Source: Acidobacteriota bacterium
Lineage (GTDB): Bacteria > Acidobacteriota > Vicinamibacteria > Vicinamibacterales > UBA2999
DNA length: 50,933 nt
Direction: 5' to 3'
Assembly: GCA_016789705.1 (NCBI GenBank)
Contig: JAEUQR010000167.1
Span: 1-50,933, forward strand
The notes under the pieces are model-generated. The model searched no databases. It saw nothing but the letters and a program-made list of their open reading frames with translations, and had not been told where the DNA came from. Below, in pieces: positions 26,713 through 33,888 of the stretch. The position numbers were made by a program, and so were the translations under genes. How positions within the stretch are numbered: position 1 is the first letter of the stretch; each line of letters begins with the position of its first letter.

Positions 26713-28332
26713 CTAGAACGGCGAGAAGCCCTGCGCGGGGAACCGCTGCATGGTGTGCAGGTGATAGAGGGCCGGGCCGTAGGCCAAAAGGATGAGGACG
26801 ACCGCCACGGCACTCCACCAGCCGAGGCGATCCCAGATCGACGGGCCGTCGGCCGGCGGCACGACCGGCTCGGCATACTCGACGGGCGGCCGTGCCCCGC
26901 GCGGCGCCACGAGCATCGTGCCGACGACGACGCCCACGTAGAGCATCGCCGAGACGAACAGGATGACACCGCCCACGGCCGAGAGATTGACCAGGGGGAT
27001 CCAGGCCTGCGCCGCCTCGACGCCCTGGAACTCACCGGTGTAGATGCGGCGCGGCATCCCCAGCAGTCCGGCGATGTGGCTTGGAATGCTGAAGCACTGC
27101 ATGCCGATGAACCACAGGTACGGCTGCATGGCGGCGACTGCCGGGAACGCGATCGCCCGTCCGGTGAGGCGCGGCAGCAGCCAGTAGGTGGCGCCCATGA
27201 AGGTGAGCGCCACGGCGGTGCCGACCGTGAGATGGAAGTGTCCCTGAATCCACGCGGTGTTGTGCACCATCGCGTTCATGGCATACGCGGCGTTGATGGC
27301 GCCGCCGAACCCGCCGAGGGCGAAGGTCACCATCGCCAGCGCGACGCCGGAGAAGAACGGATCGCCCCACGGCAACGCGCCGATCCACCCGAACCGCCCG
27401 CCGCCGCCGCGGGCGCGGCCGGCGATCTCGAGTGACGCCAGCACGGTGAAGGCCGTGACCAGGCTCGGGAACATCACCGCGTAGGTCGTGAACGTGTGCA
27501 CGAGTTTCCAGGCGCTGGCAATCCCGGGATCGGTGAACTGGTGGTGCAGCCCGACGGGCGTCGAGAACAACACGAACTGCACGAACACCACGCGGGTGAC
27601 CGCGTCGCTGAAGAGGCGTCCGCCGGCCACCTGCGGAATCACCGTGTACCAGAGCACGTAGGCCGGCACCAGCCAGAAGTACGTGAGCGGGTGCCCGAAC
27701 CACCAGAAGTAGGTACGGGCCACGATCGGGTCGATGCGTTCGACGAAGCCGAGCGACCACGGCAGGATGAAGACCAGCACTTCCACGGCGAGGCCGGCCG
27801 TCGCCAGGAGCCAGATGGCCACGGTGGCCAGCATGCCGTGCGCGGCCAGCGGCACGCGGGCGTCGCGGTTGGCCGCCCGCCACGCGCGGACGCTCGCAAT
27901 CATCACGCCGCACCAGATCCACGAGCCCACGACCAGCAGCGTCGCGCCCACGTAGAACGCCGGATGGGCTTCGAGAGGCGGGTAGAACGTGTAGAGCACG
28001 GTGCTCGTGCCCGACAGAATCGCCAGCGTGGTCATCACCGTGCCGATGAGCGCCACCCAGAACCCGGCCCACGCCCAGCCGACGCCACGGACCCGCCCGA
28101 GCGTGGTTTCGGCCACGACGTAGCCGAGCGCCATGATGAAGAAGGTGGTGAACACGAGCGCCTCGAGCACGCCGTGCGCCGTGACCGACAGGTAGTAGAG
28201 GCGCGCGGTGCCGAAGGGCAGCTCGACGCCGGCACGGGCGAGCGCCTGCATCACGGCCATCAGGGCGCCGAGCGCGAAGGCGGCAATCGCCACCCAGAGG
28301 TGCGCCAGCACGAGCCGGGCCGCCACCGTCAC
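26713..28332 (-). CDS. ba3-type (B-family) cytochrome c oxidase subunit I
   Basis: This 539-residue, multi-helix heme-copper oxidase subunit has a low-spin heme ligand in TAHGVLEALVF; CuB histidine and the cross-link tyrosine in GHPLTYFWLVP (His-x3-Tyr, as in Thermus ba3); a His pair in VGLHHQF; and the high-spin heme/low-spin heme histidines in QGHFHLTVG. The conserved His-Tyr argues for an O2 reductase and against NO reductase, which lacks that tyrosine. B-family oxidases have high O2 affinity and some NO reductase side activity. The start is a GTG overlapping the subunit II stop (GTGA). Confidence 0.92.
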   Translation of the reverse strand: MTVAARLVLAHLWVAIAAFALGALMAVMQALARAGVELPFGTARLYYLSVTAHGVLEALVFTTFFIMALGYVVAETTLGRVRGVGWAWAGFWVALIGTVMTTLAILSGTSTVLYTFYPPLEAHPAFYVGATLLVVGSWIWCGVMIASVRAWRAANRDARVPLAAHGMLATVAIWLLATAGLAVEVLVFILPWSLGFVERIDPIVARTYFWWFGHPLTYFWLVPAYVLWYTVIPQVAGGRLFSDAVTRVVFVQFVLFSTPVGLHHQFTDPGIASAWKLVHTFTTYAVMFPSLVTAFTVLASLEIAGRARGGGGRFGWIGALPWGDPFFSGVALAMVTFALGGFGGAINAAYAMNAMVHNTAWIQGHFHLTVGTAVALTFMGATYWLLPRLTGRAIAFPAVAAMQPYLWFIGMQCFSIPSHIAGLLGMPRRIYTGEFQGVEAAQAWIPLVNLSAVGGVILFVSAMLYVGVVVGTMLVAPRGARPPVEYAEPVVPPADGPSIWDRLGWWSAVAVVLILLAYGPALYHLHTMQRFPAQGFSPF

Positions 28333-28805
28333 CGCGGCGCCCCGACGATCACGGAGCCCTGCATCAGGTGGTGCCCCAGGCCGCAGTATTCGTTGCAGAC
28401 GATCAGGTACTCGCCGGGGGTCTCGAAGGTCACGGTCGCCTGGCTCACGTAGCCCGGGGCCACGGTGAGGTTGACGTTGGTGCCGACGATCTGGAAGCCG
28501 TGCAGCACGTCGGGGCTCGTCACACGGAAGGTCACCGGCACGCCCGCGGGCACGTGCACGCGTTCCGGACGGAACACGTAGAACTCGGCGCGGATCGCCA
28601 CGGTGCGGCTGCCATCGGGATGCACGGTGACACCGGGCGTGGCGAACTCACCGCGAACGCCGAGCGTGTCGGGATTCACGACTTCGGTGTGGCTCGGCGG
28701 ATGGTTCGATCCGGCCACGGCCGTCACCACGATCGCGCCAATGAACACGGCGAGCATCGCCGTGGCGGCCCACATCCAGAGGCGTTCGTAGCGGTCCACC
28801 TGCAT
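28329..28805 (-). CDS. ba3-type cytochrome c oxidase subunit II
   Basis: This 158-residue subunit has one N-terminal membrane helix (WMWAATAMLAVFIGAIVVTAV) and a cupredoxin domain. The CuA site is complete: an upstream His in HGFQIVGTNVN and the loop CNEYCGLGHHLM, giving the CxxxCxxxHxxM pattern. It accepts electrons from cytochrome c and passes them to subunit I. The small size is usual for ba3 oxidases. It is 9 bp after the subunit IIa gene, with AGGGG as ribosome site. Confidence 0.93.
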   Translation of the reverse strand: MQVDRYERLWMWAATAMLAVFIGAIVVTAVAGSNHPPSHTEVVNPDTLGVRGEFATPGVTVHPDGSRTVAIRAEFYVFRPERVHVPAGVPVTFRVTSPDVLHGFQIVGTNVNLTVAPGYVSQATVTFETPGEYLIVCNEYCGLGHHLMQGSVIVGAPR

Positions 28806-28814
28806 CGCGGTCCC

Positions 28815-28943
28815 CTACGGCGACACACGCGGCATGAAGAGCCCGAAGTAGAACGCGAGCCAGCCGACGACGACCGACAGGCCGAAGACGGTCACGATCG
28901 CCACCGTACCTCGTGGCGTCTCGTCGGGCGTCGGCGCGTTCAT
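28815..28943 (-). CDS. Small ba3 oxidase subunit IIa (single membrane helix)
   Basis: This 42-residue ORF begins MNAPTPDETPRGT and has one membrane helix (VAIVTVFGLSVVVGWLAFYF) and a short tail GLFMPRVSP. Size, single helix and place directly before subunit II match the cytochrome c oxidase subunit 2A/CbaD of ba3-type enzymes. It is too short for usual ORF cut-offs and easily missed. The ATG overlaps the stop of a possible 33-codon leader ORF that begins at the predicted transcription start. Confidence 0.8.
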   Translation of the reverse strand: MNAPTPDETPRGTVAIVTVFGLSVVVGWLAFYFGLFMPRVSP

Positions 28944-29041
28944 GACTGGGGGTCTCCGGTGGTTCGAAGGCGGGCGCCGCGCACACGAACCACGCGGCCA
29001 CCGGGTGTCCGGCGCGGCTCTCTCGGCGCATCACCCGGCAC
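28940..29041 (-). CDS. Possible 33-codon leaderless leader ORF
   Basis: Starting at GTG 29041, exactly where the palindrome geometry predicts the transcript start, an ORF of 33 codons runs to a TGA that overlaps the ATG of the oxidase IIa gene (ATGA). The peptide is rich in Arg and Pro (VPGDAPREPRRTPGG at its start) and matches nothing I know. It could be a leader peptide coupling translation to the operon, or simply an untranslated leader. Confidence 0.35.
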   Translation of the reverse strand: MPGDAPREPRRTPGGRVVRVRGARLRTTGDPQS

Positions 29042-29074
29042 CGGATGATGGTCTGCGATTCCGACCGCGGTCGC

Positions 29075-29090
29075 CATGACAGTGGTCATA
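29075..29090 (-). promoter_or_regulatory. Crp/Fnr-type palindrome upstream of the oxidase/HAO/NapA operon
   Basis: On the coding strand it reads TATGACCACTGTCATG, centre 29082.5. The -10-like GACCAT occupies 29053-29048, giving a transcript start at 29041, where a GTG occurs. The operon behind it encodes subunits IIa, II, I, Rieske, cytochrome b, octaheme cytochrome, NapA copy 2 and the tetraheme cytochrome. Confidence 0.75.
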
Positions 29091-29198
29091 CAGCTCGGAC
29101 CCGACAGTGAGGCATGGAACGTGCAGGAGCCTAACACGCGCGGGCACCGAGATCCACCACCGCGGCGTCACGACCGCCCGGCCCGGCGCGCGCGGCGG

Positions 29199-30563
29199 TT
29201 AGTCCACGTACTCGAGCATGGTCATGAAGCCCATGTCCATGTGGAACTGCTGGTGACAGTGGAAGAGCGCCAGGCCCGGCTGGTCGGCGGTGACGTCGAT
29301 CTCGACGGTGCGCCACGGTGGCACGGTCACGACGTCCTTGCGCACACCCGAGGTGGGACGCCCGGCCACGCTCACGAGTTCGAAGGTGTGGCGGTGCAGG
29401 TGCACGGGATGCGGATCGGCGCTCTGGTTGTCGAGCGTCCAGCGGTAGCGGCGTCCGGCGCGCACGCGGATCGGGTCGGCCTTCGGATACCCCTTGCCGT
29501 TGATGAGCCAGTGGTGACCGTCTGGCTCGGCTTTGAAGGCCAGCGTGATCCGATCGTCCACCGGGATGTCCCGGCGTTCGCGGTCGCCGAAGAGCGTGTA
29601 ATCCCACGGCCGCGGGATCGGCTCCGCCCAGCGTGGCGGGCCCGACTGGCCCGCGTACTCGACGACCACTCCGAGGCCTGCCGCGCGCCCCTCGGCCTTC
29701 ACGCTGCCGAGCACCCACACGCCCGGCCGCGACAGCTCGACGACGGCATCCACACGTTCGCCCGGGGCCACCTCGACCACCGGCACCGCGGCCGGCGACG
29801 GCACGCGGTTGCCGTCGAGCGCGATGACGCGGAACTGATGGCCCGCCAGGGCGAGCTGATGGGTCAATGTGGCGCTGGCGTTGACGATGCGCAGGCGCGC
29901 CCGCTGCCCTTCCCGCACGCGCAGCGGCTCGCCGGCGCCGAACATCTTCCCGTTGACGGAGAACGCCTTGAACTCCACATCGAGAGGCCCCCGGCGCCTG
30001 AGGTATGGCTCCCACTCGTGCAGGACGACGGGCACGTCGTGGTCGTAATCGCCGGCATCGTCGGCTTCCTCGACGAGCATCACGCCGAACTGGCCCGTGT
30101 AGGTGCCTTTCGTGAGGTCGCGGCCCGCCGCGTTGTGGCTGTGATACCACCGCGTGCCGGACGGTTCCGGCGTGAAGACGTAGCGCCAGCGGCCGCGCGC
30201 GGGCACCCCCGGCGTGCCCTGCTCGTACACACCATCGACCTCCGGTGGGATGTGCAGCCCGTGCCAGTGGACGATGTCTTCGCTGGCCGTCTCGTTGAAG
30301 ACGTCCACGGTCAGGGGACGTCCACGCGGCACGCGCAGGAGCGGCCCTGGCACCTGGCCGTTGTAGGCCCTGGTCCGCACGACACGGCGGGGCGCGAGCT
30401 CCAGCGAGGTCTCGCCGATGCGAAGCGTGACATCGGCAGGCCCGGCCAGTTGCTCTGCCGTCTGCGGCGGAAACCGCCGTGACACGTGACCGTGTTGCCC
30501 GCGGACCGTTCCGGAGGCACACGCCCACGCGCCAGTGGCGATCAGCCATTCACGGCGTGTCAT
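29199..30563 (-). CDS. Multicopper oxidase, CueO/laccase-like
   Basis: This 454-residue exported enzyme has a Tat-like signal (TRREWLIATG). All four copper-binding blocks are present: HWHGLH, WYHSHN, HPVHLHRH and HCHQQFHMDMGF. The residue at the axial type 1 copper position is Phe where CueO has Met, as in high-potential laccases. Three cupredoxin domains fit the length. It may oxidise Cu(I), Fe(II), Mn(II) or phenols; nothing shows which. The upstream monoheme cytochrome gene ends 32 bp before its start on the same strand, suggesting a two-gene unit. It carries none of the palindromes of the respiratory island. Confidence 0.88.
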   Translation of the reverse strand: MTRREWLIATGAWACASGTVRGQHGHVSRRFPPQTAEQLAGPADVTLRIGETSLELAPRRVVRTRAYNGQVPGPLLRVPRGRPLTVDVFNETASEDIVHWHGLHIPPEVDGVYEQGTPGVPARGRWRYVFTPEPSGTRWYHSHNAAGRDLTKGTYTGQFGVMLVEEADDAGDYDHDVPVVLHEWEPYLRRRGPLDVEFKAFSVNGKMFGAGEPLRVREGQRARLRIVNASATLTHQLALAGHQFRVIALDGNRVPSPAAVPVVEVAPGERVDAVVELSRPGVWVLGSVKAEGRAAGLGVVVEYAGQSGPPRWAEPIPRPWDYTLFGDRERRDIPVDDRITLAFKAEPDGHHWLINGKGYPKADPIRVRAGRRYRWTLDNQSADPHPVHLHRHTFELVSVAGRPTSGVRKDVVTVPPWRTVEIDVTADQPGLALFHCHQQFHMDMGFMTMLEYVD

Positions 30564-30595
30564 GGCGCCACGCTATCACGCCCCTTCAGCGCCGT

Positions 30596-31003
30596 TCACT
30601 TCTGGATCGACTTCAGGAAATCGGACAACGCCTGGATGCGCAGCGGCACCGTGCCCGGATCCATGGAACGGAAGAGCGTGCTCCACACTGGCATGTCGCG
30701 CGAGCCGTGTGCCGCGATCTCGTCGGCGCCCTCGATATAGCGGCGAATCTTGATCTCGGGGAACGTTCCGCCATTGCGGGCCGTGATGCGGGTGAGATCG
30801 GCCGGCGCCTTCGTCAGGGCCTTGGCGGCCGGGCCGGTGCCAGTGGCATCGAGGCCATGGCAGGACGCGCAGTAGGCGTTGAACATCCCCGGTCCGTCGG
30901 ACGCCGAGGTGCGCTTCATCGTGCCTTGTTCAATCTTCTGCGCCCAGGCCGGTCCCGCTGCGAGGCACAGAGCCGCGACCGCCATCACCATGAATCGAGC
31001 CAT
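30596..31003 (-). CDS. Monoheme cytochrome c
   Basis: This 135-residue exported class I cytochrome c has a cleavable signal (MARFMVMAVAALCLAAGPAWA) and one heme site, CASCHG, followed by GLDATGTGPAAKAL. A conserved Met lies in the RDMPVW segment and can act as the sixth ligand. Such proteins shuttle electrons in the periplasm. The gene has a good ribosome site (AGGGGGTGG) and is followed on the same strand by the multicopper oxidase, for which it could be the donor or acceptor. Confidence 0.88.
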   Translation of the reverse strand: MARFMVMAVAALCLAAGPAWAQKIEQGTMKRTSASDGPGMFNAYCASCHGLDATGTGPAAKALTKAPADLTRITARNGGTFPEIKIRRYIEGADEIAAHGSRDMPVWSTLFRSMDPGTVPLRIQALSDFLKSIQK

Positions 31004-31058
31004 GATTCCACCCCCTTGAGAGGTCCCCCGGACAGGCCGAGATCGCGACGGGCCGAGG

Positions 31059-31076
31059 TTGATCGGGCAGCATCAA
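31059..31076. promoter_or_regulatory. Inverted repeat upstream of cytochrome c / multicopper oxidase
   Basis: TTGAT and ATCAA arms are separated by eight bases, giving an inverted repeat centred 64.5 bp before the cytochrome c ATG. The half-sites match the Fnr consensus but the spacer is twice the normal four bases, so it is not a standard Fnr box. The rest of the gap 31004-31279 shows nothing further. Confidence 0.35.
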
Positions 31077-31279
31077 TCCGCGTGCCACGCCGTCGTGCGC
31101 AGTGGGCCGGCGACAGCCGAGGGAGTGCGGCGCCGACTTATGGCGCAATCGGCGTCAGATTGCCGCAGGTGGCCGGGCCGGCCGCGCCGGCGAGGGTTCC
31201 GGGCCGACGACCCGCGCACCGCGCGGTCGTCGTGGTGGGAAGGGTTCCGCGAATCGCAGTGGAGATTTCCCCACCACGC

Positions 31280-31888
31280 TTATGCCAGCCGCCGGAACAC
31301 GCCCTCGAAGATCACCGGACCGTGCGCCAGCGTCCCCGCCGCGGGGCGGTTGTACTCGGTGAGCGGGCCGTCGGGCGCGAACCCCGCCGCCGCCAGCTCC
31401 GCGATGAGCTCGGGTTCGGTGAGGAAACACTGCGGCTGGCCGGAGAACTGCGTGAAGACGAACAGGCACGCGCCCGGCCGCGCGACGCGCGCCGCCTCAC
31501 GGAGCGCCGCGCGGAATACCGCTCCGGAGGGCGCCAGGTTCCAGATGCCGTGCGCGACGACGAGGTCCACCGTCCGATCGCCGATCGGCAGGTGCTGCAT
31601 CGGCGCGAGCACGAGCAGGGGACGCCGCTCGAGACCCGCGGCGTCCAGACGACTGGCCGCCGCCACCAGCATCGGGCGCGACAGGTCGATCCCGACGACT
31701 TCCCAGCCCAGCTGCGCCAGCGGCAGGGTGTTCCTGGCGGCCCCGCATCCGATGTCGAGCGCCACGCCAGGCGTGTGCTGCGTCAGCAGGTCGGCGGCCG
31801 TGCGCATCAGCACCGGGTTCGGGGCCGACTGGGCGAAGCCCGCCACCGTGCCCGGCGCACGCCAGGAGGAACCGGCAAGAGGATCCAT
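31280..31888 (-). CDS. SAM-dependent class I methyltransferase
   Basis: This protein of about 202 residues begins MDPLAGSSWRAPGTV. The SAM-binding motif I is VALDIGCGAARNTLPLA, followed by an acidic residue ending strand 2 (VVGIDLSRPML) and a motif VDLVVAHGIWNL before the methyltransferase core helix. It matches the methyltransferase-11/25 group; the substrate is unknown. The start at 31888 is chosen because the longer frame from 31978 would overlap the phosphatase gene by 77 bases. It is 13 bp after that gene and probably the last gene of the signalling operon. Confidence 0.8.
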   Translation of the reverse strand: MDPLAGSSWRAPGTVAGFAQSAPNPVLMRTAADLLTQHTPGVALDIGCGAARNTLPLAQLGWEVVGIDLSRPMLVAAASRLDAAGLERRPLLVLAPMQHLPIGDRTVDLVVAHGIWNLAPSGAVFRAALREAARVARPGACLFVFTQFSGQPQCFLTEPELIAELAAAGFAPDGPLTEYNRPAAGTLAHGPVIFEGVFRRLA

Positions 31889-31901
31889 CGCGGTACAGCC
31901 C

Positions 31902-33488
31902 TTAGCCGGCTCGCTGACGGCGGACCACCAGGAGCGTGATGTCGTCGAACTGCGGGGCGCCGCCGACGAAGGCATCAATCGCCGCCATGACCCGATCGAT
32001 CACCTGCTCGGCGGAGTCTGCTGCCGCTTCGCGCAGCACGTCGATCAGCCGGTCCTCGCCGAACTCCTCGTCGAAGATGTTCTGCGCCTCGGGCACGCCG
32101 TCCGAAAAGAGCACCAGCATATCGCCAGCGTCGAGGTGCCACATGGTCTCGCCAAACGGCAGCCCCGGCGGCATCAGGCCGAGCGGCGTGCCGGAGGATG
32201 ACAGCGTCACGACGTCGCCGGAGGCGCGCAGGATGAACGTGTCGACATGCCCGGCACTCACCACCCGCAGTGCGCCACTGCGCGGCTCGAGGTCCACGAG
32301 CGCCGCCGTCACGTACTTCTCGGGCGACGTCGATGCGAAGAGCAGGTCACTGGCCTCGGCGGCCAGTGCCGGAAGTGACGCCGTGCGGCCCAGCAGGGCT
32401 CTGAGCGTCGCCTGCATGTTGGCCATGACGAGCGACGCCGGCAGCCCCTTGCCCGACACATCGGCAACACATAACAGCACGCTCCCGCGGCCGTCGTCGC
32501 CGCCAGGCACCGCGATGGCATCGTAGTAGTCGCCGCCACATTGACGGGCCGGCCGGTTCCTGGCGGCCAGGTCGTAGCCGGACACGGCAGGCAGCGTCGC
32601 GGGAAAGAGCGCCGCCTGGATGCGCGCGGCGAGCACCAGCTCGCTCTCCAGCTTGGCCCGCGCCACTTCCGCCGCCTTGTTCAGCTGCAGCAGCCGTTCG
32701 CGCTCCTGCGCGGCCTGCACGGTGCGTTCGAAGAGCCGGGCGTTCTCGATCGCGGTCGCGGCCTGCAGCGCCAGGGTGTTGAGCAGCTTCAGTTCGCCAG
32801 CCGTGTAGGCCATCGGCACCGTGCTGCCGAGCGCGATGATGCCGGTGACGCGCTCGCCGACGCGCAGGGCGGCGCCGAGCAGCGCCCGCAGCGCGGTCTG
32901 TTCGGTGACGCGCCTGGGATCGTCCGCGATGTCGTTGACGATCTCTGCGACACCGCTGGCCGCCACGGCTCCCAGGATGCCGCGTCCGGCGTGGAACCCC
33001 TGCAGCGCCGGCAGTTCATCCCCGAAGCCGGCCACGGTCGTGAGCGCGCCAGTCTCATGGTCGAGCAGCATCAGCACACCGTCGGTCGCGACGATGAGGC
33101 GGCGGGCCTCCTGCAGCGTGAGCGCGGCGACGCGCTCGACGTCGAGCAGGGCCGCCAGCTTCTCCGAAAAACTGTAGATGAGATTGATCTCGCGATAGAG
33201 ATTCAGCACTTCGGTGCCGAGTGACTTGCGTTCGCCTTCGCGCCCGGCCAGGTGCGACAGCAGGTCGGCCAGCAGCCCGGCGCGCGGCTCCCCCACCACC
33301 GCGCCAAGGTGCGTGTCGTCGTGGCGCACGGCGAAGCGGAAGGCCTCACCGTCGGCGGGCGTCCCATGCAGGTGCCGGCCCTGCGGGTCTTCGACCGCCA
33401 GCGGGCCGACAGCCTCGGCCATCGCGTCTATCAGGGCGCGGGTATCCGCCGAGCGCGCCAGCAGCTGCTTCAGAACGACGCGGCTCAC
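31902..33488 (-). CDS. GAF-domain SpoIIE/RsbU-type serine phosphatase
   Basis: This 528-residue cytoplasmic protein has a divergent N-terminal region (about 1-90), a GAF sensor domain (about 105-255, with YSFSEKLAALLDVERVAALTL and ENARLFERTV at its end), a linking coiled coil with LAARIQAALFP, and a C-terminal PP2C-like SpoIIE phosphatase domain (about 300-525). The metal-binding residues are visible in GGDYYD, VADVSGKGLPASLVMA, FSDGVPEAQN and FDDITLLVV. Such proteins dephosphorylate anti-sigma antagonists. The start is GTG, 7 bp after the response regulator gene, which may control it. No anti-sigma/antagonist pair is encoded nearby. Confidence 0.88.
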   Translation of the reverse strand: MSRVVLKQLLARSADTRALIDAMAEAVGPLAVEDPQGRHLHGTPADGEAFRFAVRHDDTHLGAVVGEPRAGLLADLLSHLAGREGERKSLGTEVLNLYREINLIYSFSEKLAALLDVERVAALTLQEARRLIVATDGVLMLLDHETGALTTVAGFGDELPALQGFHAGRGILGAVAASGVAEIVNDIADDPRRVTEQTALRALLGAALRVGERVTGIIALGSTVPMAYTAGELKLLNTLALQAATAIENARLFERTVQAAQERERLLQLNKAAEVARAKLESELVLAARIQAALFPATLPAVSGYDLAARNRPARQCGGDYYDAIAVPGGDDGRGSVLLCVADVSGKGLPASLVMANMQATLRALLGRTASLPALAAEASDLLFASTSPEKYVTAALVDLEPRSGALRVVSAGHVDTFILRASGDVVTLSSSGTPLGLMPPGLPFGETMWHLDAGDMLVLFSDGVPEAQNIFDEEFGEDRLIDVLREAAADSAEQVIDRVMAAIDAFVGGAPQFDDITLLVVRRQRAG

Positions 33489-33495
33489 CGGCAGC

Positions 33496-33888
33496 TCACA
33501 GTCCGAGAACGGTGCGGGCCTTGTCGAGCAGCGCGTCCGGATCGAACGGCTTGGTCATGTAGAGGTCTGCGCCCACCTCCACGCCCTTCTGGCGGTCCAT
33601 CTCCTGCCCTTTGGCGGTGAGCAGCACGATGTAGACGTCGGTCAGCCCGAGGTCGCGCTTGGCGCGGCTGCAGACATCGAAGCCGCTGAGCTTGGGCATC
33701 ATGACGTCGAGGAACACCAGCCCTGGGCGGCTGGACTCGATGAGCGCCAGCGCCTCCTCGCCGTTGGTGGCGGTGAGCAGTTCCACGCCTTCATCTTCGA
33801 GTTCTTCGAGTGTCTGGTGGATGAGCGCGCGCAGGTGCGGCTCGTCATCAACGATGAGAATGCTGCGGTTCACGGCGGGGGGCCTCAC
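33496..33888 (-). CDS. Single-domain response regulator
   Basis: This protein of about 130 residues consists only of a receiver domain. The acidic pair is D14/D15 (LIVDDEPHLR), the phosphoacceptor is D61 (LVFLDVMMPK), a Thr lies in VLLTAKG and the conserved Lys in YMTKPFDP. There is no output domain, so it acts through protein contact. The GTG start overlaps the stop of the hybrid kinase (GTGA); GTG at 33873 is an alternative. It probably passes phosphate signals from the kinase to the adjacent phosphatase. Confidence 0.88.
   Translation of the reverse strand: MRPPAVNRSILIVDDEPHLRALIHQTLEELEDEGVELLTATNGEEALALIESSRPGLVFLDVMMPKLSGFDVCSRAKRDLGLTDVYIVLLTAKGQEMDRQKGVEVGADLYMTKPFDPDALLDKARTVLGL

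Noticed and set aside
26713..28332. Subunit I as nitric oxide reductase
   Set aside because: The His-x3-Tyr of O2 reductases is present (GHPLTYFW), with a CuA subunit and a IIa subunit beside it, which fits a ba3 oxidase.
31059..31076. Inverted repeat as a sixth box of the Crp/Fnr regulon
   Set aside because: Spacer is eight rather than four bases, half-sites are TTGAT rather than ATGAY, and the distance to the start codon is 64.5 bp rather than 41.5 bp.
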